Counted from the stretch's first letter, positions 34,946 to 48,547 are shown. The stretch is 64,000 bases of DNA from Myxococcales bacterium (GCA_020633515.1 JACKDM010000020.1:1-64000), one strand, 5' to 3'. Program-made: numbers and translations. The notes: generated by a model from the sequence alone, not told the origin.

Positions 34946-37085
34946 GCACGACGCGAGGCGATGCGGGGCCTGGTTCACCGACTCGCCGATCGGCACGCTC
35001 CCCTGCCTGACCATCATGCTGTCGGCTGCCCGACTCTGAGCTCTGGCGGCCGCCCCGTCACCTCCACGCGCAGCCCAGGTCGCCCTGATACCCACTCATT
35101 CCACGGGCGCGAGCGCCGCCTCGACCATCAGAGGCGCCAGCTCGCTCGGCTCTCGCTCTCCAATGAGCGGACACAGGAGAACGGGCGCGGGCACGACCGA
35201 GAGCGTCGAACCTTCACGCGGCGCTGCTCGAACGCACGCAAGACGGAGCTCTCTCGCTCGCACGAGCGCGAGCGCGCTTGAAGCGGGGAGCAGACCCATC
35301 ATCGACCTCAACGAGTACGACCGCGCCTCGTTCTGTGAGCGGCGATAGCCCTGCCGCCTGGCGATATAGTCATCTACCGTGGATCTCTAGGCCATCGTTG
35401 CGAAACAGGCGCCAGCGGCGACAGGCCGTCGCAGTACCATCTGCGGCGAGGTCGAGCGATAGCGACGCGGTCGAGTCTTCAGTGAGCACCTGAGATCGCG
35501 TACCATACAGACTCCGCTCGATCCCGGACGGCATAGAAACCCGGTGCGAACGCCATCCACCCATAGCGCCGGAGCCACCACCACGCCCGATCTCCGCCGC
35601 CCGTGTCGCTCGATCTCATCACCTCGACGCCTCTGCAGCCTGCCATCGCGATTGCGAGCGACGTCGACATGAGCCATCGCTCAATCTGGGAAGCCATTGA
35701 GATCCCTTCGCCGCATCAGCGTCGCGTCGCCTGGCTCAACGCAAAGAACTCGTGTACCACCCAGGTCTTGCGCCTCTGGCCCTGTCACTCCCCGTGGTCC
35801 GAGCACGACCTGATTCACAGATCTCGCTGGCGCTCGGGTGTATTCTCGGATGCTGACCGGCTGCCGTCGTATGCGGCGAGCACTTGCGACGCCCGTGCGT
35901 CGTCAAAAGTGGCGCAAAGCCGCCTGCATGCACTGCAGTCCCGCGTGACGCTTCGAAAGCGCGATGTCGATCTGCGAACAGGTGCTTTACACGATCTGAC
36001 CGAGCGGGAGGATCGATCGCTGACTTCGCGGATGGTCAGCTTCGACCTCTGACCAGGGTGCGCCTCGCGATAGGTCCTGCCATTCGTCCGCTGACTCCAA
36101 AGCGTCGGATCACGATACAGGCCGGTATAGAACACATGCAGGTTGAGCCCCATGGTTCACGCCGCGATCCCAAAACCGCTCCGAGGCGGCGCACCGCTGT
36201 CTGTATCGCCGTCAGTGCGCCGCCGCCTCTGCCGGGCGTCACTGCCGCCCCTGCCGGGGTGAAGCGCTGCCCGGCGTAGCGGTGGCATCCCCAGGATTCG
36301 CTGTACACCTCATAGTGCGCTGCCAGTGAGCTGGTGGCTTCTGGGAGCTGTGAAGACCTGAGTGCCAATAACCCCGGTCGCCTGGCGTTGCCAGTTTCCG
36401 GCGTGCAATGCCTCGTGGACCACGCGACGATTTGCTTTCGGACGCAGCGGGCGCGTCGAGGGTCTGGGGCCAGAGCGATCTGCTGAAAAACCTGCTCAGG
36501 CCACCGACTGAATTTCTGGCGTTGTATCCCTGAGCGATCCGCCACGATCCGGCTGCGGGCATGCAGCGTGGTTCATCCAACGCTGACCATTGGCGTAGCG
36601 GACCTTCGCTGCGGCGACTGGGCGTGGCTAAAAACCTTCCGATCGATACTCAGCGTCATGCGCCTGCCGTAATGGCTGCGAAGATCGCATCTGCTCGCCG
36701 ACGAGTGTTGGTGAGGTTTGCGGCGTCCTGTGTCTCCGGAGCGCGGCGGTGTCATCGATGAGGTTGATCCCGAGCGACAGATCGCGTTTATCGCCGATCG
36801 CCTTTACGACGCCGCGGAGGCGCGCATGTCACGCGCAACGCGCAGAACTGCGCCGGGTTCTGGCTCGCCAGCGCGTTGCGTCTGACCCGCGCGCTCCGCG
36901 GCGTTCAGCTCTGGCCTCGGCGATCTGGATCAGGCGGCGGATGCTCTTGAGATGAGCCGCGATTCTGCGCCCGGTTCGTCGGCGCTCGGATCACTGAGCA
37001 ACGCGCCCGTGTTCGTCGGCAGCCGACGCATCTGAACGCCGCTCGACGCGCCCGAAGCGTGGACGGTCGGGGCAGGAGGTTCACA
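34946..37085. other. ORF-poor, lower-GC segment between the two repeat copies; no intact gene recognised
   Basis: About 2.1 kb with visibly lower GC and more varied codons than the surroundings. No frame longer than about 170 codons exists and none resembles a known family. Weak coding traces lie on the minus strand. Examples are a lipoprotein-like start MSTSLAIAMAGCRG (about 35660-35620) leading to MAFAPGFYAVRDRAESVWYA (ending 35479), AAHYEVYSESWGCHRYAGQR (near 36300), and a start MGLNLHVFYTGLYRDPTLW (36153). They look like remnants of two or three small genes. No transposase, terminal inverted repeat or tRNA is seen. Confidence 0.5.
35479..35667 (-). pseudogene. possible small lipoprotein remnant
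   Basis: Beginning at an internal ATG near 35667, the frame reads MSTSLAIAMAGCRGVEVMR, which resembles the end of a lipoprotein signal (AMAGC). It continues to GWMAFAPGFYAVRDRAESVW and ends after about 62 residues. The signal lacks a proper positively charged start, so it is probably a truncated or decayed gene. No family is recognised. Confidence 0.25.
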
Positions 37086-37792
37086 GCGAGCTGCCCGTCG
37101 CCCGTCACCGCTACAGCGTCTGGGAGGGCGTGATCCACATCGTCGCCGCCGAGACCGGCCGCGTCGTCGCCGGCCGCCGCACCGGCGCGCCCGGCGAGCC
37201 CTGGGAATGGGAGACCTGGCCCGCCGCGACCCCCGGCGCCCCGGTCGGCGTCGCCGCCGGCCCTGACCGGCTGCTGGTCTGGGATCGCGCCGTCGTCATC
37301 GAGCGCAGCGGCGACGACCGCCGCAACGTGCCCCGCCCGGTGATCGACGCCGCGGTCGGCGCCGACGCCGGCTGGCTCTTGCTGCGCGACCATGTGCAGC
37401 GCTGGCCCAAGGGCGGCGAGCCGCTCGAATGGGCCGCCTTCCCCCGCGGGCTCAAGGGCGTCGCGCTCGCGGTCTCGTCATCGAGCATGGCCCGCCCGGT
37501 CGCGCTCTGCCGCGACCCCGAGCGGCAGGCGGTGCTCGTCGCCGCCGGCCAGCGCGGCACCGCGACGCTCCCCGTCGCCGACGACGCCGGCTTCGCCCCG
37601 CTTGGCGCGAGCGGCGTCGCGGTCGTCAGCGCCGGCGTCGTCGGGATCTGGACCCCGACGAGCGGCGAGGCCCCGACCCCGCTCACCGGCGCGCCCTCCG
37701 GCGTCACCGGCCCGATCGCCGCCGACGCCGAGGGCCGCATCGCGGTCTTCCACCCGCCGAGCGGCGCGGTGCGCCTCTTCCGCCCCGAGTAG
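37086..37792 (+). pseudogene. right copy of the direct repeat: intact 3' end of the coiled-coil/propeller-like gene
   Basis: The frame is open from within the repeat to the TAG at 37792 but has no credible start or ribosome site of its own. It encodes the missing end of the gene that begins at 32944: RHRYSVWEGVIHIVAAETGR, DRLLVWDRAVVIERSGDD, then GWLLLRDHVQRWPKGGEPLE, AVLVAAGQRGTATLPVADDA, VAVVSAGVVGIWTPTSGEAP and GRIAVFHPPSGAVRLFRPE. The repeating hydrophobic strands fit a beta-propeller-like domain. Reading quality is high throughout, unlike the left copy. Either this is the original 3' end separated by an insertion or duplication, or the assembly is wrong here. Confidence 0.75.
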
Positions 37793-37794
37793 GC

Positions 37795-37813
37795 GGCGCC
37801 CGGAGCAGGCGCC
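37795..37813. terminator. hairpin between convergent genes
   Basis: GGCGCC (37795-37800) and GGCGCC (37808-37813) can pair around a 7-base loop, right after the stop of the propeller-like fragment and 18 bases before the aspS stop on the other strand. Confidence 0.4.
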
Positions 37814-37830
37814 GGCCCGAACAGACGCCC

Positions 37831-39636
<1,806 letters not shown>

Positions 39637-39763
39637 AACCCCTTCTCCGGCCGGGTGAAGGCGGCATCCTAGTGCCGCCCCCCGCCGCGGTCAACGACGC
39701 CTGACGCGCCGCGTCGCGCCGTCGCGGCCCCGCCTCCGACCGGCCTCCGCGCGGGCGCCGTCG

Positions 39764-39785
39764 CAAAATATAGAAATTAACGAAA
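39764..39785. promoter_or_regulatory. AT-rich divergent promoter island
   Basis: The stretch GCAAAATATAGAAATTAACG is by far the most AT-rich in its surroundings. It offers TATAGA (39769-39774) rightward for the lipoprotein gene at 39861 and TATATT (39772-39767) leftward for aspS. No -35 elements are clear. Confidence 0.4.
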
Positions 39786-39860
39786 CGCCGGACACCTCTT
39801 CTTCTTTCCAAATCTCAGCGACGGCCCGACGCCCTCGCCCACAAACCAGAGGAGATCCCG

Positions 39861-40703
39861 ATGAACCCCAAGCACACCCTGCCCCTGATCGCGCTGCTCG
39901 CCGGCTGCGGCGACGCCGACGAGAAGATCGCGCAGCAGCGCGCCCCGCTCGTCGCCGTCTGCGTCGACGAGGCGTCGCCACCGCCCGAAGATGGCTGGCG
40001 CTGCGACGAGATCCGCGTCGTCGAATGCGACGATCCGGCCGGCGCGCAGGTCGACTTCCTCTACGTCGAGCGCGACGGGCTCACCTGCGACGAGGCCGCG
40101 CTCACCGTCAGCGACGCCGGCCCCTACCTGCCCGGCGAGCATGTCATCGCGGTCACCCACACCGAGAACAACGAGACCTTCGAACTCTGCACCGCGACGC
40201 TGACCGTCGTCGACACCACCCCGCCGATCGTCGAGCCGCGCACCGTCGAGCTGTGGCCGCCCAACCACCGCCTGCACGCGATCCACCCGCTCGACTGCGT
40301 CGACGTCTACGACGCCTGCGATGAAGACATCGACGTGCGCTTCACCTTCGCGAGCAGCGACGAGCCGGCCAACGACCGCGGCGACGGCAACACCGAGCCC
40401 GACATCGTCGACTTCGGCTGCGACGGCGTCTCGCTGCGCGCCGAGCGCCAGGGCGGCGGCGACGGCCGCGTCTACACGCTCGGCTGGCAGGCGACCGACG
40501 ACAGCGGCAACGTCGCCGCGGGCACCTGCCAGGTCGTCGTGCCCCACGACCGCAGCGGCCGCGCCGCGGTCGACTCCGGCGAGGACCACCGCGTCGACGG
40601 CGGCGGCACCTGCGGCGACGCGGGCGACGGCGACGACAACTGCGACGGCGAGTGCCCCGACGACGGCGAGAAGCCCGAGTCACCCCCCGCGCCCGTGCCC
40701 TGA
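39861..40703 (+). CDS. cysteine-rich lipoprotein with HYR/Ig-like beta domain
   Basis: The 280-residue product has a lipoprotein signal (TLPLIALLAGCGDADEKI, Cys16). The mature domain is beta-rich with many cysteines in acidic contexts (WRCDEIRVVECDD, DCVDVYDACDED). It contains the motif VDTTPPIVEPRTVELWPPNH, which is characteristic of HYR-like/Ig-like domains in secreted myxobacterial proteins. The domain is followed by GWQATDDSGNVAAGTCQVVV, another HYR-type strand. The tail is Asp/Gly/Cys-rich and ends in prolines. GAGGAGATC precedes the ATG. It is likely surface-exposed and disulfide-stabilised; ligand unknown. Confidence 0.82.
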   Translation: MNPKHTLPLIALLAGCGDADEKIAQQRAPLVAVCVDEASPPPEDGWRCDEIRVVECDDPAGAQVDFLYVERDGLTCDEAALTVSDAGPYLPGEHVIAVTHTENNETFELCTATLTVVDTTPPIVEPRTVELWPPNHRLHAIHPLDCVDVYDACDEDIDVRFTFASSDEPANDRGDGNTEPDIVDFGCDGVSLRAERQGGGDGRVYTLGWQATDDSGNVAAGTCQVVVPHDRSGRAAVDSGEDHRVDGGGTCGDAGDGDDNCDGECPDDGEKPESPPAPVP

Positions 40704-40721
40704 TCCCGCCGCCGATCGCCC

Positions 40722-40786
40722 GGCCCCACCGTCACCGCTCCGCCCGCCCCGATCGGCTGGCCCCACCGTCGCCGCTCCGCCCGCCC
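40722..40786. repeat. 28-bp imperfect direct repeat in intergenic DNA
   Basis: Two copies of a 28-base word beginning GGCCCCACCGTC (40722-40749 and 40759-40786), differing at one position, lie between the lipoprotein and the Rpn-type gene. No function is apparent. Confidence 0.6.
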
Positions 40787-40864
40787 CCGACCAACGCCCT
40801 CTGCCCTTCCCGCCCCGTATCGGCGGCGCGGACAGCGACCGACCACGCTCCCTTAGTCGGCGCC

Positions 40865-41875
40865 ATGAGGCCCATCCACACATCGCACGATGCCTACTTC
40901 AAACAGATGTTCGGCGACCCCGCGCTCGCCGCCGACGCCCTCCGCCGCCTGCTCCCCCCGAGCCTCGTCGCCGCGATGGACTGGGACCAACTCGAGCAGG
41001 TCCCGACCGAGTTCATCGACGAGGAGCTCAACGCCCACCGAGCCGACCTCGTCTTCCGCGTCCCGCTGCGAGGCCAGACCGCATTCGTCTTCGTGCTCTA
41101 CGAGCACCAGTCGACCATCGACCCGATGATGCCGCTGCGGGTGCTCGTCTACATGGTCGGGATCTGGAAGACCTGGCGGCGTGAACACCCCGACGCGCGC
41201 CATCTGCCGCCGATCGTGCCGGTCGTGCTCTACCATGGCGAACGCCCCTGGTCGGCGCCCACCGCGTTTCACGACCTCTTCGCGCTCTCGCCGGCGCTGC
41301 TCGACACCCTCGGGCGCTTCCTGCCGGCGTTCGAGGTGCTGCTCGACGACCTCGCGCGCACCGACGACGACGCGATCGAAGCCGGCACCCGCCGGGCGCT
41401 GGCGACGGTGGCGCTCTTGATGCTCAAGCACGCCGCGCACGACCCTGACCTCACCCCGGTCATCGAGCGCCTCGCGCGTCACTTCGCCGCCGCGGCGAAC
41501 GAGCCCGGCGGGTTGGAAGCGCTGGTGAGCACCCTGTACTATGTCTACAGCAACAGCGACCTGGATCCCGGCGTCGTCGAGCGGTTGATCGCGCCGCACC
41601 TCGATCCGGCACAGCGGGAGGTCATCGTGAGCACGGCCGAGAAGCTCTATCGCAAGGGGTTCACCCAAGGCATCGAGCAAGGCATCGAGCAAGGCATCGA
41701 GCGCGGGCTCGGTCGCGGAGAGGTCTCGATGCTGCAAAAGGCGCTCGCCTACAAGTTCGGCCCCCTGTCCACGACGCTCACCGAGCGCATCGCCGAGGCA
41801 GACGCCGCTCAGCGCGAGCGGTGGTTGCAGCGCGCCTTCGAAGCCCGCTCCCTCGCCGAGGTCTTCACCGACTGA
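40865..41875 (+). CDS. Rpn-family PD-(D/E)XK nuclease/putative transposase-like protein
   Basis: The 336-residue product matches the Rpn (recombination-promoting nuclease, PF04754-type) family. It starts IHTSHDAYFKQMFGDPALAA. The nuclease core contains EELNAHRADLVFRVPL and FVFVLYEHQSTIDPMMPLRV, giving the D-x(n)-E-x-Q arrangement of the PD-(D/E)XK site, and IVPVVLYHGERPWSAP is a family hallmark. Near the C-terminus a tandem 12-bp repeat (41669-41704) encodes QGIEQGIEQGIERG, the variable linker found in many Rpn proteins. The family was historically misnamed transposase; Rpn proteins are DNA endonucleases that can promote recA-independent recombination. It stands alone with no ribosome site; a TTAGTC lies a few bases upstream. 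Confidence 0.9.
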   Translation: MRPIHTSHDAYFKQMFGDPALAADALRRLLPPSLVAAMDWDQLEQVPTEFIDEELNAHRADLVFRVPLRGQTAFVFVLYEHQSTIDPMMPLRVLVYMVGIWKTWRREHPDARHLPPIVPVVLYHGERPWSAPTAFHDLFALSPALLDTLGRFLPAFEVLLDDLARTDDDAIEAGTRRALATVALLMLKHAAHDPDLTPVIERLARHFAAAANEPGGLEALVSTLYYVYSNSDLDPGVVERLIAPHLDPAQREVIVSTAEKLYRKGFTQGIEQGIEQGIERGLGRGEVSMLQKALAYKFGPLSTTLTERIAEADAAQRERWLQRAFEARSLAEVFTD

Positions 41876-42071
41876 CCGCCCCGCCAACGCCGCCCCGCCA
41901 CCGCGCCCCGCCACCGCCGCCCCGCCCGGCCCCAGAACCGCGCCTCCCCTCCCCGCGCCCGTAACGCCCCCTCCCCTCGCCGACTCCGACAAACGAGCCC
42001 GGCCCCACCGCGCCCCCCGCGCGGCCGCCGGGCGTGCCCTGAGCCCACAAAAACCGTCCGCGAGGAGCCCG

Positions 42072-44177
<2,106 letters not shown>

Positions 44178-44263
44178 CCCGCCCCCGCGCCCTCTTTTGT
44201 GGTGCGCGCCCGCCCTCGACGCTGCGAAGATGGGCGCGCACCCCATCAGACGAGGAGGCGGCG

Positions 44264-47015
44264 ATGAAGCAGGTCTGGACCCGGGCGACCGAAGGCCCCG
44301 TCACCGTGTTGCTCGGCGCGCCGATCCCGGTCGCGACCACCGAGGGGCTCCGCCCGCTGCGGGTCCCCTGCGACCTCCCCCGCGGCCCGCTCGGGCCGCT
44401 CGTCGAAGCGCAGCACCGCGCCCGCCGCCAGCTCGGCCGCGCCCGGCCCGACTCGGTCGCCGACCGCGTCCGCACCGGGCTGCGCCGCACCCTGCTCGGC
44501 GAGACCGCGCCCGAGGACGCGCTCGCCGAGATCGTCTCCACCCTCAACCAGCTCCAGGGCGCCGCCGGCACCCCGCGCGCGCTCGTGCTCGAGCCCGTCG
44601 AGGCCGCCGATCCGGCCACCATCGCCGCGCTCATCCGCCTCGTCGAGCGCCCCGGCTGGCTCAAGCTCCCGCTCGTGCTCGGCTTCCGCGACAAGAACCC
44701 CACCGGCCCCGCCGCCGCGCTCGTCACCGCCGTCGAGCGCGCCGCCGGCCCCGACGCCCTCCTCCGCGTCGGCGCCGACGACGACGCCGAGCCGCCTGCC
44801 CGCCCGAGCCTGCCCGCCGGGCTCGCGCCCCCGATCCGCCGCGTGCTGCGCGCCGCCGCGCTCGCCGGCCCCGCCTTCGAGCTGCGCGTCGTCGCCGAGT
44901 TGTTGCGCGTGGACGAGCTCGACGTGCTCGACCTCTTGCAGTCGGCCGCCGACGCCGGGGTGCCGCTCGAAGACGACGGCGAGGGCGGCTTCCGCCTGCC
45001 CGCCCCGATCGCCGAGGGCCTGCGCGCCGAGCTGTTGCCCTCGCTCGCCCGCGCCTGGCACCGCACCCTCGCCGGCCTCTTCGACCCGGTCGAGCCCACA
45101 CCCGCCCCCGCGCCGCGCCGCCCGAGCGAGCCGGCCGCCATCCTCACCCCGCGCCCCGCGCCGCTCAGCGCCGCGCCCGGCCCCATCGCACCCGAGGCGA
45201 TCTGGACCGCCGTCGTCGTCGAGGCCCCGCGCGAGCCGCCGACCGCCTCGCTCGAAGCCTCGCTCGCCGCCGGCCGCGGCGTCGAAGGCGCCGGGGTGGG
45301 ATCCCGGTCGATGGCACCCGAGGCGATGGCATCCCGCGGCGTGGCACCCGGCGGAATGGCACCCGGCGGCATGGCACCCGGCGGAATGGCACCCGGCGGC
45401 ATGGCATCCGGCGGCATGGCATCCGGCGGCATGGCATCCGGCGGCGTGGCATCCGGCGGCGTGGCATCCGGCGGCGTGGCATCCGGCGGCGTGGCATCCA
45501 GCCCGAAGGCTCCCCGGCGCGAGGACGCCGACGATCGCTTCGCCGCCGGCATCGACCGCCGCCTCTTCGACTCGATCGAGTCGCCCTTCGGCTCGGTCGA
45601 CGAGGCCCCCGGCGCGCCGCGCAACGCCGCGCGCGGCATCACCGACGGCCCCGGGCCGCTCATGGAAGACGAAGCCATCGCCGATGACTCCGTCGAGCAG
45701 AGCCACCCCGACATCGAGCAGAGCCACCCCGACATCGAACAGAGCCTCGGCAGCCTCGACGGCGGCCTCGCCGACGCGCTCTTCCACCGCGCCGAGGCGG
45801 CCGACGCGGCGGCCGGCGGGCTGCGCGACGCCGCGCTCGCCGGCGCCGGCTTCGACCCCGCGCCCACGACGCCCCCGCCGCCGCCGCGCGCCCCGCGACC
45901 CCGTCCGCCAGAGCGACGCCGCCCGCGCCGCCGACCACCTCGCCGCCGCCGGCGACCCCACCGGCGCGACCGCCAAGCTCATCCAGGCCGCCGTCGACGC
46001 CGCCGCGCTCGGGGCCGCCGAGCAGGCGCTCGCGATCATCGACGACGCGCTCGGAGCGCTCGACCGGCTGCCCGAGACCGCCGAGCACCGCGCGCTCCGC
46101 GCCCGCGCGCTCGCCGAGGCCGCCCGCGTGCAGTGGACCGGCGTCGGCCCCGACGCCCGCTTCACCCTCGAAGCCGCCCGCGAAGCCGCCGCCGCCGCCG
46201 AGGCCGCGCTGCCCGACGACGCCCCCGCCGCGCTCCGCGGCGAGCTCGCCTCGCTGCGCGCCCACATCCTGCACGACGTCGGCGGCGACGCGCTCGAAGA
46301 GGCGCTCGCGCTGCTCACCGCCGCGAGCCTGCGCCTCGAAGCGCAGGGCGAGCCGCTCGAAGCCGCGCGGCTGTTCAACGATCAGGCCGCGATCTGGGTC
46401 CGCCTCGGCGACCCGGTGCGCGCGCACGGCCTGCTCGAAGCCTCGCGCAAGGTCTTCGCCGCCCGCGCCGACCACGACCCGCTCGCCCGCACCGAGCTCG
46501 CCGACACCGAGCACCTCATCGCCCGCCTCCCGCTGCACGTCGCCGCCCGCCCCGGCCGCGAGCGCGACGCCGCCGCGCTCGGTCTGCGCCACGCCGCGAG
46601 CGCCGAAGCCAGCTACGCCGCGCTCGACCGCCCCTGGGATCAGGCCCGCACCTGGGAGACCCTCGGCCGCCTCGAGCTGATGCGCGGCCGCGTCGACCGC
46701 GCGATCGAGCACCTCGAGCGCGCCGCCGCCGCGCAGCAGCAGCTCGGCGACGTGCTCGGCCTCGCCGCCACCGTCGAGGCGCTCGCCCGCGCGCTCACCG
46801 CCGCCGGCCGCCCCCAGGTCGCCATCGCCTTGCTGCACGACTCGCTCGCGCTCAACGCCGAGAAGGGATCGCTGCAAGGCATCGGCTACCTGCGCCGCAC
46901 CGTGCAGGCGCTCGCCGATGCCTTGCCGCCCGAGCACCGCCATGCCATGAAGGGACTGCTCGCCGAGTTCGAGGCCGAGATGCGCCGGGTCGAGGAGGCC
47001 TTGCAGCCGGGGTGA
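44264..47015 (+). pseudogene. STAND/AAA-like and TPR protein lacking a P-loop, with one frame break
   Basis: From ATG 44264 (GGAGG upstream) the product begins VTVLLGAPIPVATTEGLRPL. This looks like an AAA_16 domain from which the Walker A loop has been deleted. A Walker-B-like strand with altered acids follows (RALVLEPVEAADPATIAALI) and then a helical domain (RRVLRAAALAGPAFELRVVA). A Pro-rich linker holds thirteen (M/V)A(P/S)GG-type pentapeptides and a duplicated HPDIEQS. Around 45880-45905 the frame must shift by one base. Beyond it the coding continues as a TPR-like helical array (AARAADHLAAAGDPTGATAK, VDRAIEHLERAAAAQQQLGD) ending EALQPG. If the break is a sequence error this is one protein of about 915 residues, probably regulatory. 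Confidence 0.7.
45311..45505 (+). repeat. 13-unit 15-bp minisatellite (unit ATGGCATCCGGCGGC) inside a coding region
   Basis: Thirteen contiguous 15-base units encode pentapeptides of the type MAPGG, MASGG and VASGG. Three blocks of near-identical neighbours (ACC-type, ATC-type with ATG, ATC-type with GTG) show stepwise expansion. Being a multiple of three it keeps frame. Confidence 0.95.
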
Positions 47016-47121
47016 CGCTTCGGGGCCGGCGGGTCTCAGGGTCAAAGCCGGCGGAAGCAGAGGCGGCCCCCGCGGGCGTCAGCGAGAGGAGACCGGGCCG
47101 GCTCAAACGGCGAGGGGAAGC

Positions 47122-47340
47122 ATGAACAGGCGAGTCATCTGGCTGCTCATCGCGGGCGGGTTCTTCGGTGGGCTCGGCTGCACCGATGATGGTCGTGGCG
47201 GATCGGACGACGCCGAGGCGGGCGATGATGGCATGCCACCCGACGATGCCGCGCCCGATGCCATGGCCGACGCCAGCGAAGACGCGGCGCCCGATGCCAT
47301 GACCGCCGTGCCGTGTGCCGCCGGCGCCGTGAGGGGGTGA
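47122..47340 (+). CDS. small Asp/Ala-rich lipoprotein or truncated lipoprotein
   Basis: The 72-residue product has a convincing lipoprotein signal (VIWLLIAGGFFGGLGCTDDG, Cys20). It continues as a Asp/Ala/Met-rich linker (PPDDAAPDAMADASEDAAPD) and stops after PCAAGAVRG. Such linkers usually precede a folded domain, which is absent, so the gene may be truncated or frame-shifted just before its stop. GAGGGGAAGC precedes the ATG. It lies 106 bases after the TPR gene on the same strand. Confidence 0.6.
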   Translation: MNRRVIWLLIAGGFFGGLGCTDDGRGGSDDAEAGDDGMPPDDAAPDAMADASEDAAPDAMTAVPCAAGAVRG

Positions 47341-47424
47341 GACGACCGGCCCCCACGGCTGCGGCGGGCGCGTCGTCATGGGCCGGGCTGACCTGCGGCG
47401 GTGGGCGCTGCCTCGGCGCGCCGG

Positions 47425-47712
47425 TCAGACCGCCTTTCGTCGGGGCAGGCTGGCCTTCGAGGCCGAGCCGGTCTGGGTGCGGGGCGCGTTCGCCTTGCCG
47501 GGCCGGGCCGCGCGGTCGGGGGTCGGGCGGGCGGGTGAGGCGCTCTGCTCGGTGGGGGCGGCCTCGGCCTCGGCGGCGCGGGCGGCGGCCTGGGCGGCGA
47601 GCGCGGCGCTGCGGGCGGCGGCGTCCTTGGGTTCGCAGCACTTCTTGTACTTGTTGCCCGAGCCACAGGGGCAGGGGTCGTTGCGTCCGATCTTCACGGT
47701 CACTCCATCCAT
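47425..47712 (-). CDS. SEC-C motif (zinc-binding) small protein
   Basis: The 95-residue product contains a complete SEC-C motif at its N-terminus: [20 protein letters not shown], with the C-x-C and CC ligands for zinc. The remainder is a low-complexity Ala/Lys/Arg-rich helical and basic tail ([20 protein letters not shown]) ending SLPRRKAV. The motif occurs at the C-terminus of SecA and in many small proteins, where it binds ribosomes or partner proteins. The ATG at 47712 has only a weak GAGG site; the GTG three codons further is an alternative. Confidence 0.85.
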   Translation of the reverse strand: MDGVTVKIGRNDPCPCGSGNKYKKCCEPKDAAARSAALAAQAAARAAEAEAAPTEQSASPARPTPDRAARPGKANAPRTQTGSASKASLPRRKAV

Positions 47713-47835
47713 GCGCCTCGCGCATGTCATGACACCCGCGGTCAGGGATCGCGGTGCCGTCGGTGCGGCGTCACTCGCCGAGTCCTCACGCCGTTGTGCC
47801 ACAAAGGGGGCGGCGTTGTCGTCGGTGTCGGTCGA

Positions 47836-48405
47836 TCAGGGGTGCACCGCGCGGTCGTGCCAGATGCCGGCGGTGTCGCGCGCGTGCAGGCGGCGCTGGT
47901 GGGGGGTGGTCGCGAGCACGACGTGGTCGACCTGCTCGGGCCAGAGGATCAAGAGCGCGAAGCTCTCGGGCGGGGTCGAGTCGGCGGGCGGGGTCTCGGG
48001 TGTCTCGGGCGCGCCGTCGACGGGGCGGCCGGGCGCGCCGCCGGCGAAGCCGCGCCGGACCTCGTCGGAGAGCGTCTGCCACACCGCGCAGCGCGCGTCC
48101 TGCCGGCGGGTGTCGCCGGTGCCGTCGACGACCGCCTCCATCTTGCCGGCGACGCGGAGCTGCTCGCGGGTCGCGGCGAAGTACCAGCACAGCTCGACCC
48201 GCGGCTCGTGCGCGATGTGCTCGACCTTGGCCGAGCGGCGGTCGGTGGTGAAGACGAGCGCGTCGTCGAAGTGCCCCCGCCAGACCACGGTGCGCACCGC
48301 GGGGCCGCCGTCGGGGCGCACGGTCGCGAGCTGCGCCCAGGTCGCCTGCGGGTCGTCGCCCGCGGCGAGGTTTCGGTCGAGATCGGCTCGCCAGGCCGGT
48401 TGCAT
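47836..48405 (-). CDS. pyridoxamine 5'-phosphate oxidase-like FMN-binding protein (Alr4036-like)
   Basis: The 189-residue product has the split-barrel flavin fold signature. It starts WRADLDRNLAAGDDPQATWA, then QLATVRPDGGPAVRTVVWRG, ALVFTTDRRSAKVEHIAHEP and VELCWYFAATREQLRVAGKM. The end (VLATTPHQRRLHARDTAGIW) matches the RR-L substrate-end motif of this group. The family's reaction is generally unknown; some members oxidise pyridoxamine/pyridoxine phosphate. An excellent AGGAGGAG precedes the ATG. Confidence 0.9.
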   Translation of the reverse strand: MQPAWRADLDRNLAAGDDPQATWAQLATVRPDGGPAVRTVVWRGHFDDALVFTTDRRSAKVEHIAHEPRVELCWYFAATREQLRVAGKMEAVVDGTGDTRRQDARCAVWQTLSDEVRRGFAGGAPGRPVDGAPETPETPPADSTPPESFALLILWPEQVDHVVLATTPHQRRLHARDTAGIWHDRAVHP

Positions 48406-48547
48406 GGCTCCTCCTGTCACGTGCGCCGGGTCACGATAACAGCCGCGCGCCCGGCGCGGTACCCGGCAAGGCGATCGAGGTGATGGCAGGTGGCAACAGG
48501 CGTGGTATGACGCGGCCTTCGAGTGTTCGCGCCGCTCAGGAGATATC

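Noticed and set aside
34946..37085. Insertion sequence or transposon between the repeat copies
   Set aside because: No transposase similarity, no terminal inverted repeats and no short target duplication are visible; the flanking repeats are gene segments, not element ends.
40865..41875. Transposase of a mobile element
   Set aside because: Rpn proteins are often labelled transposases, but the visible motifs are those of a PD-(D/E)XK nuclease and there are no element termini.
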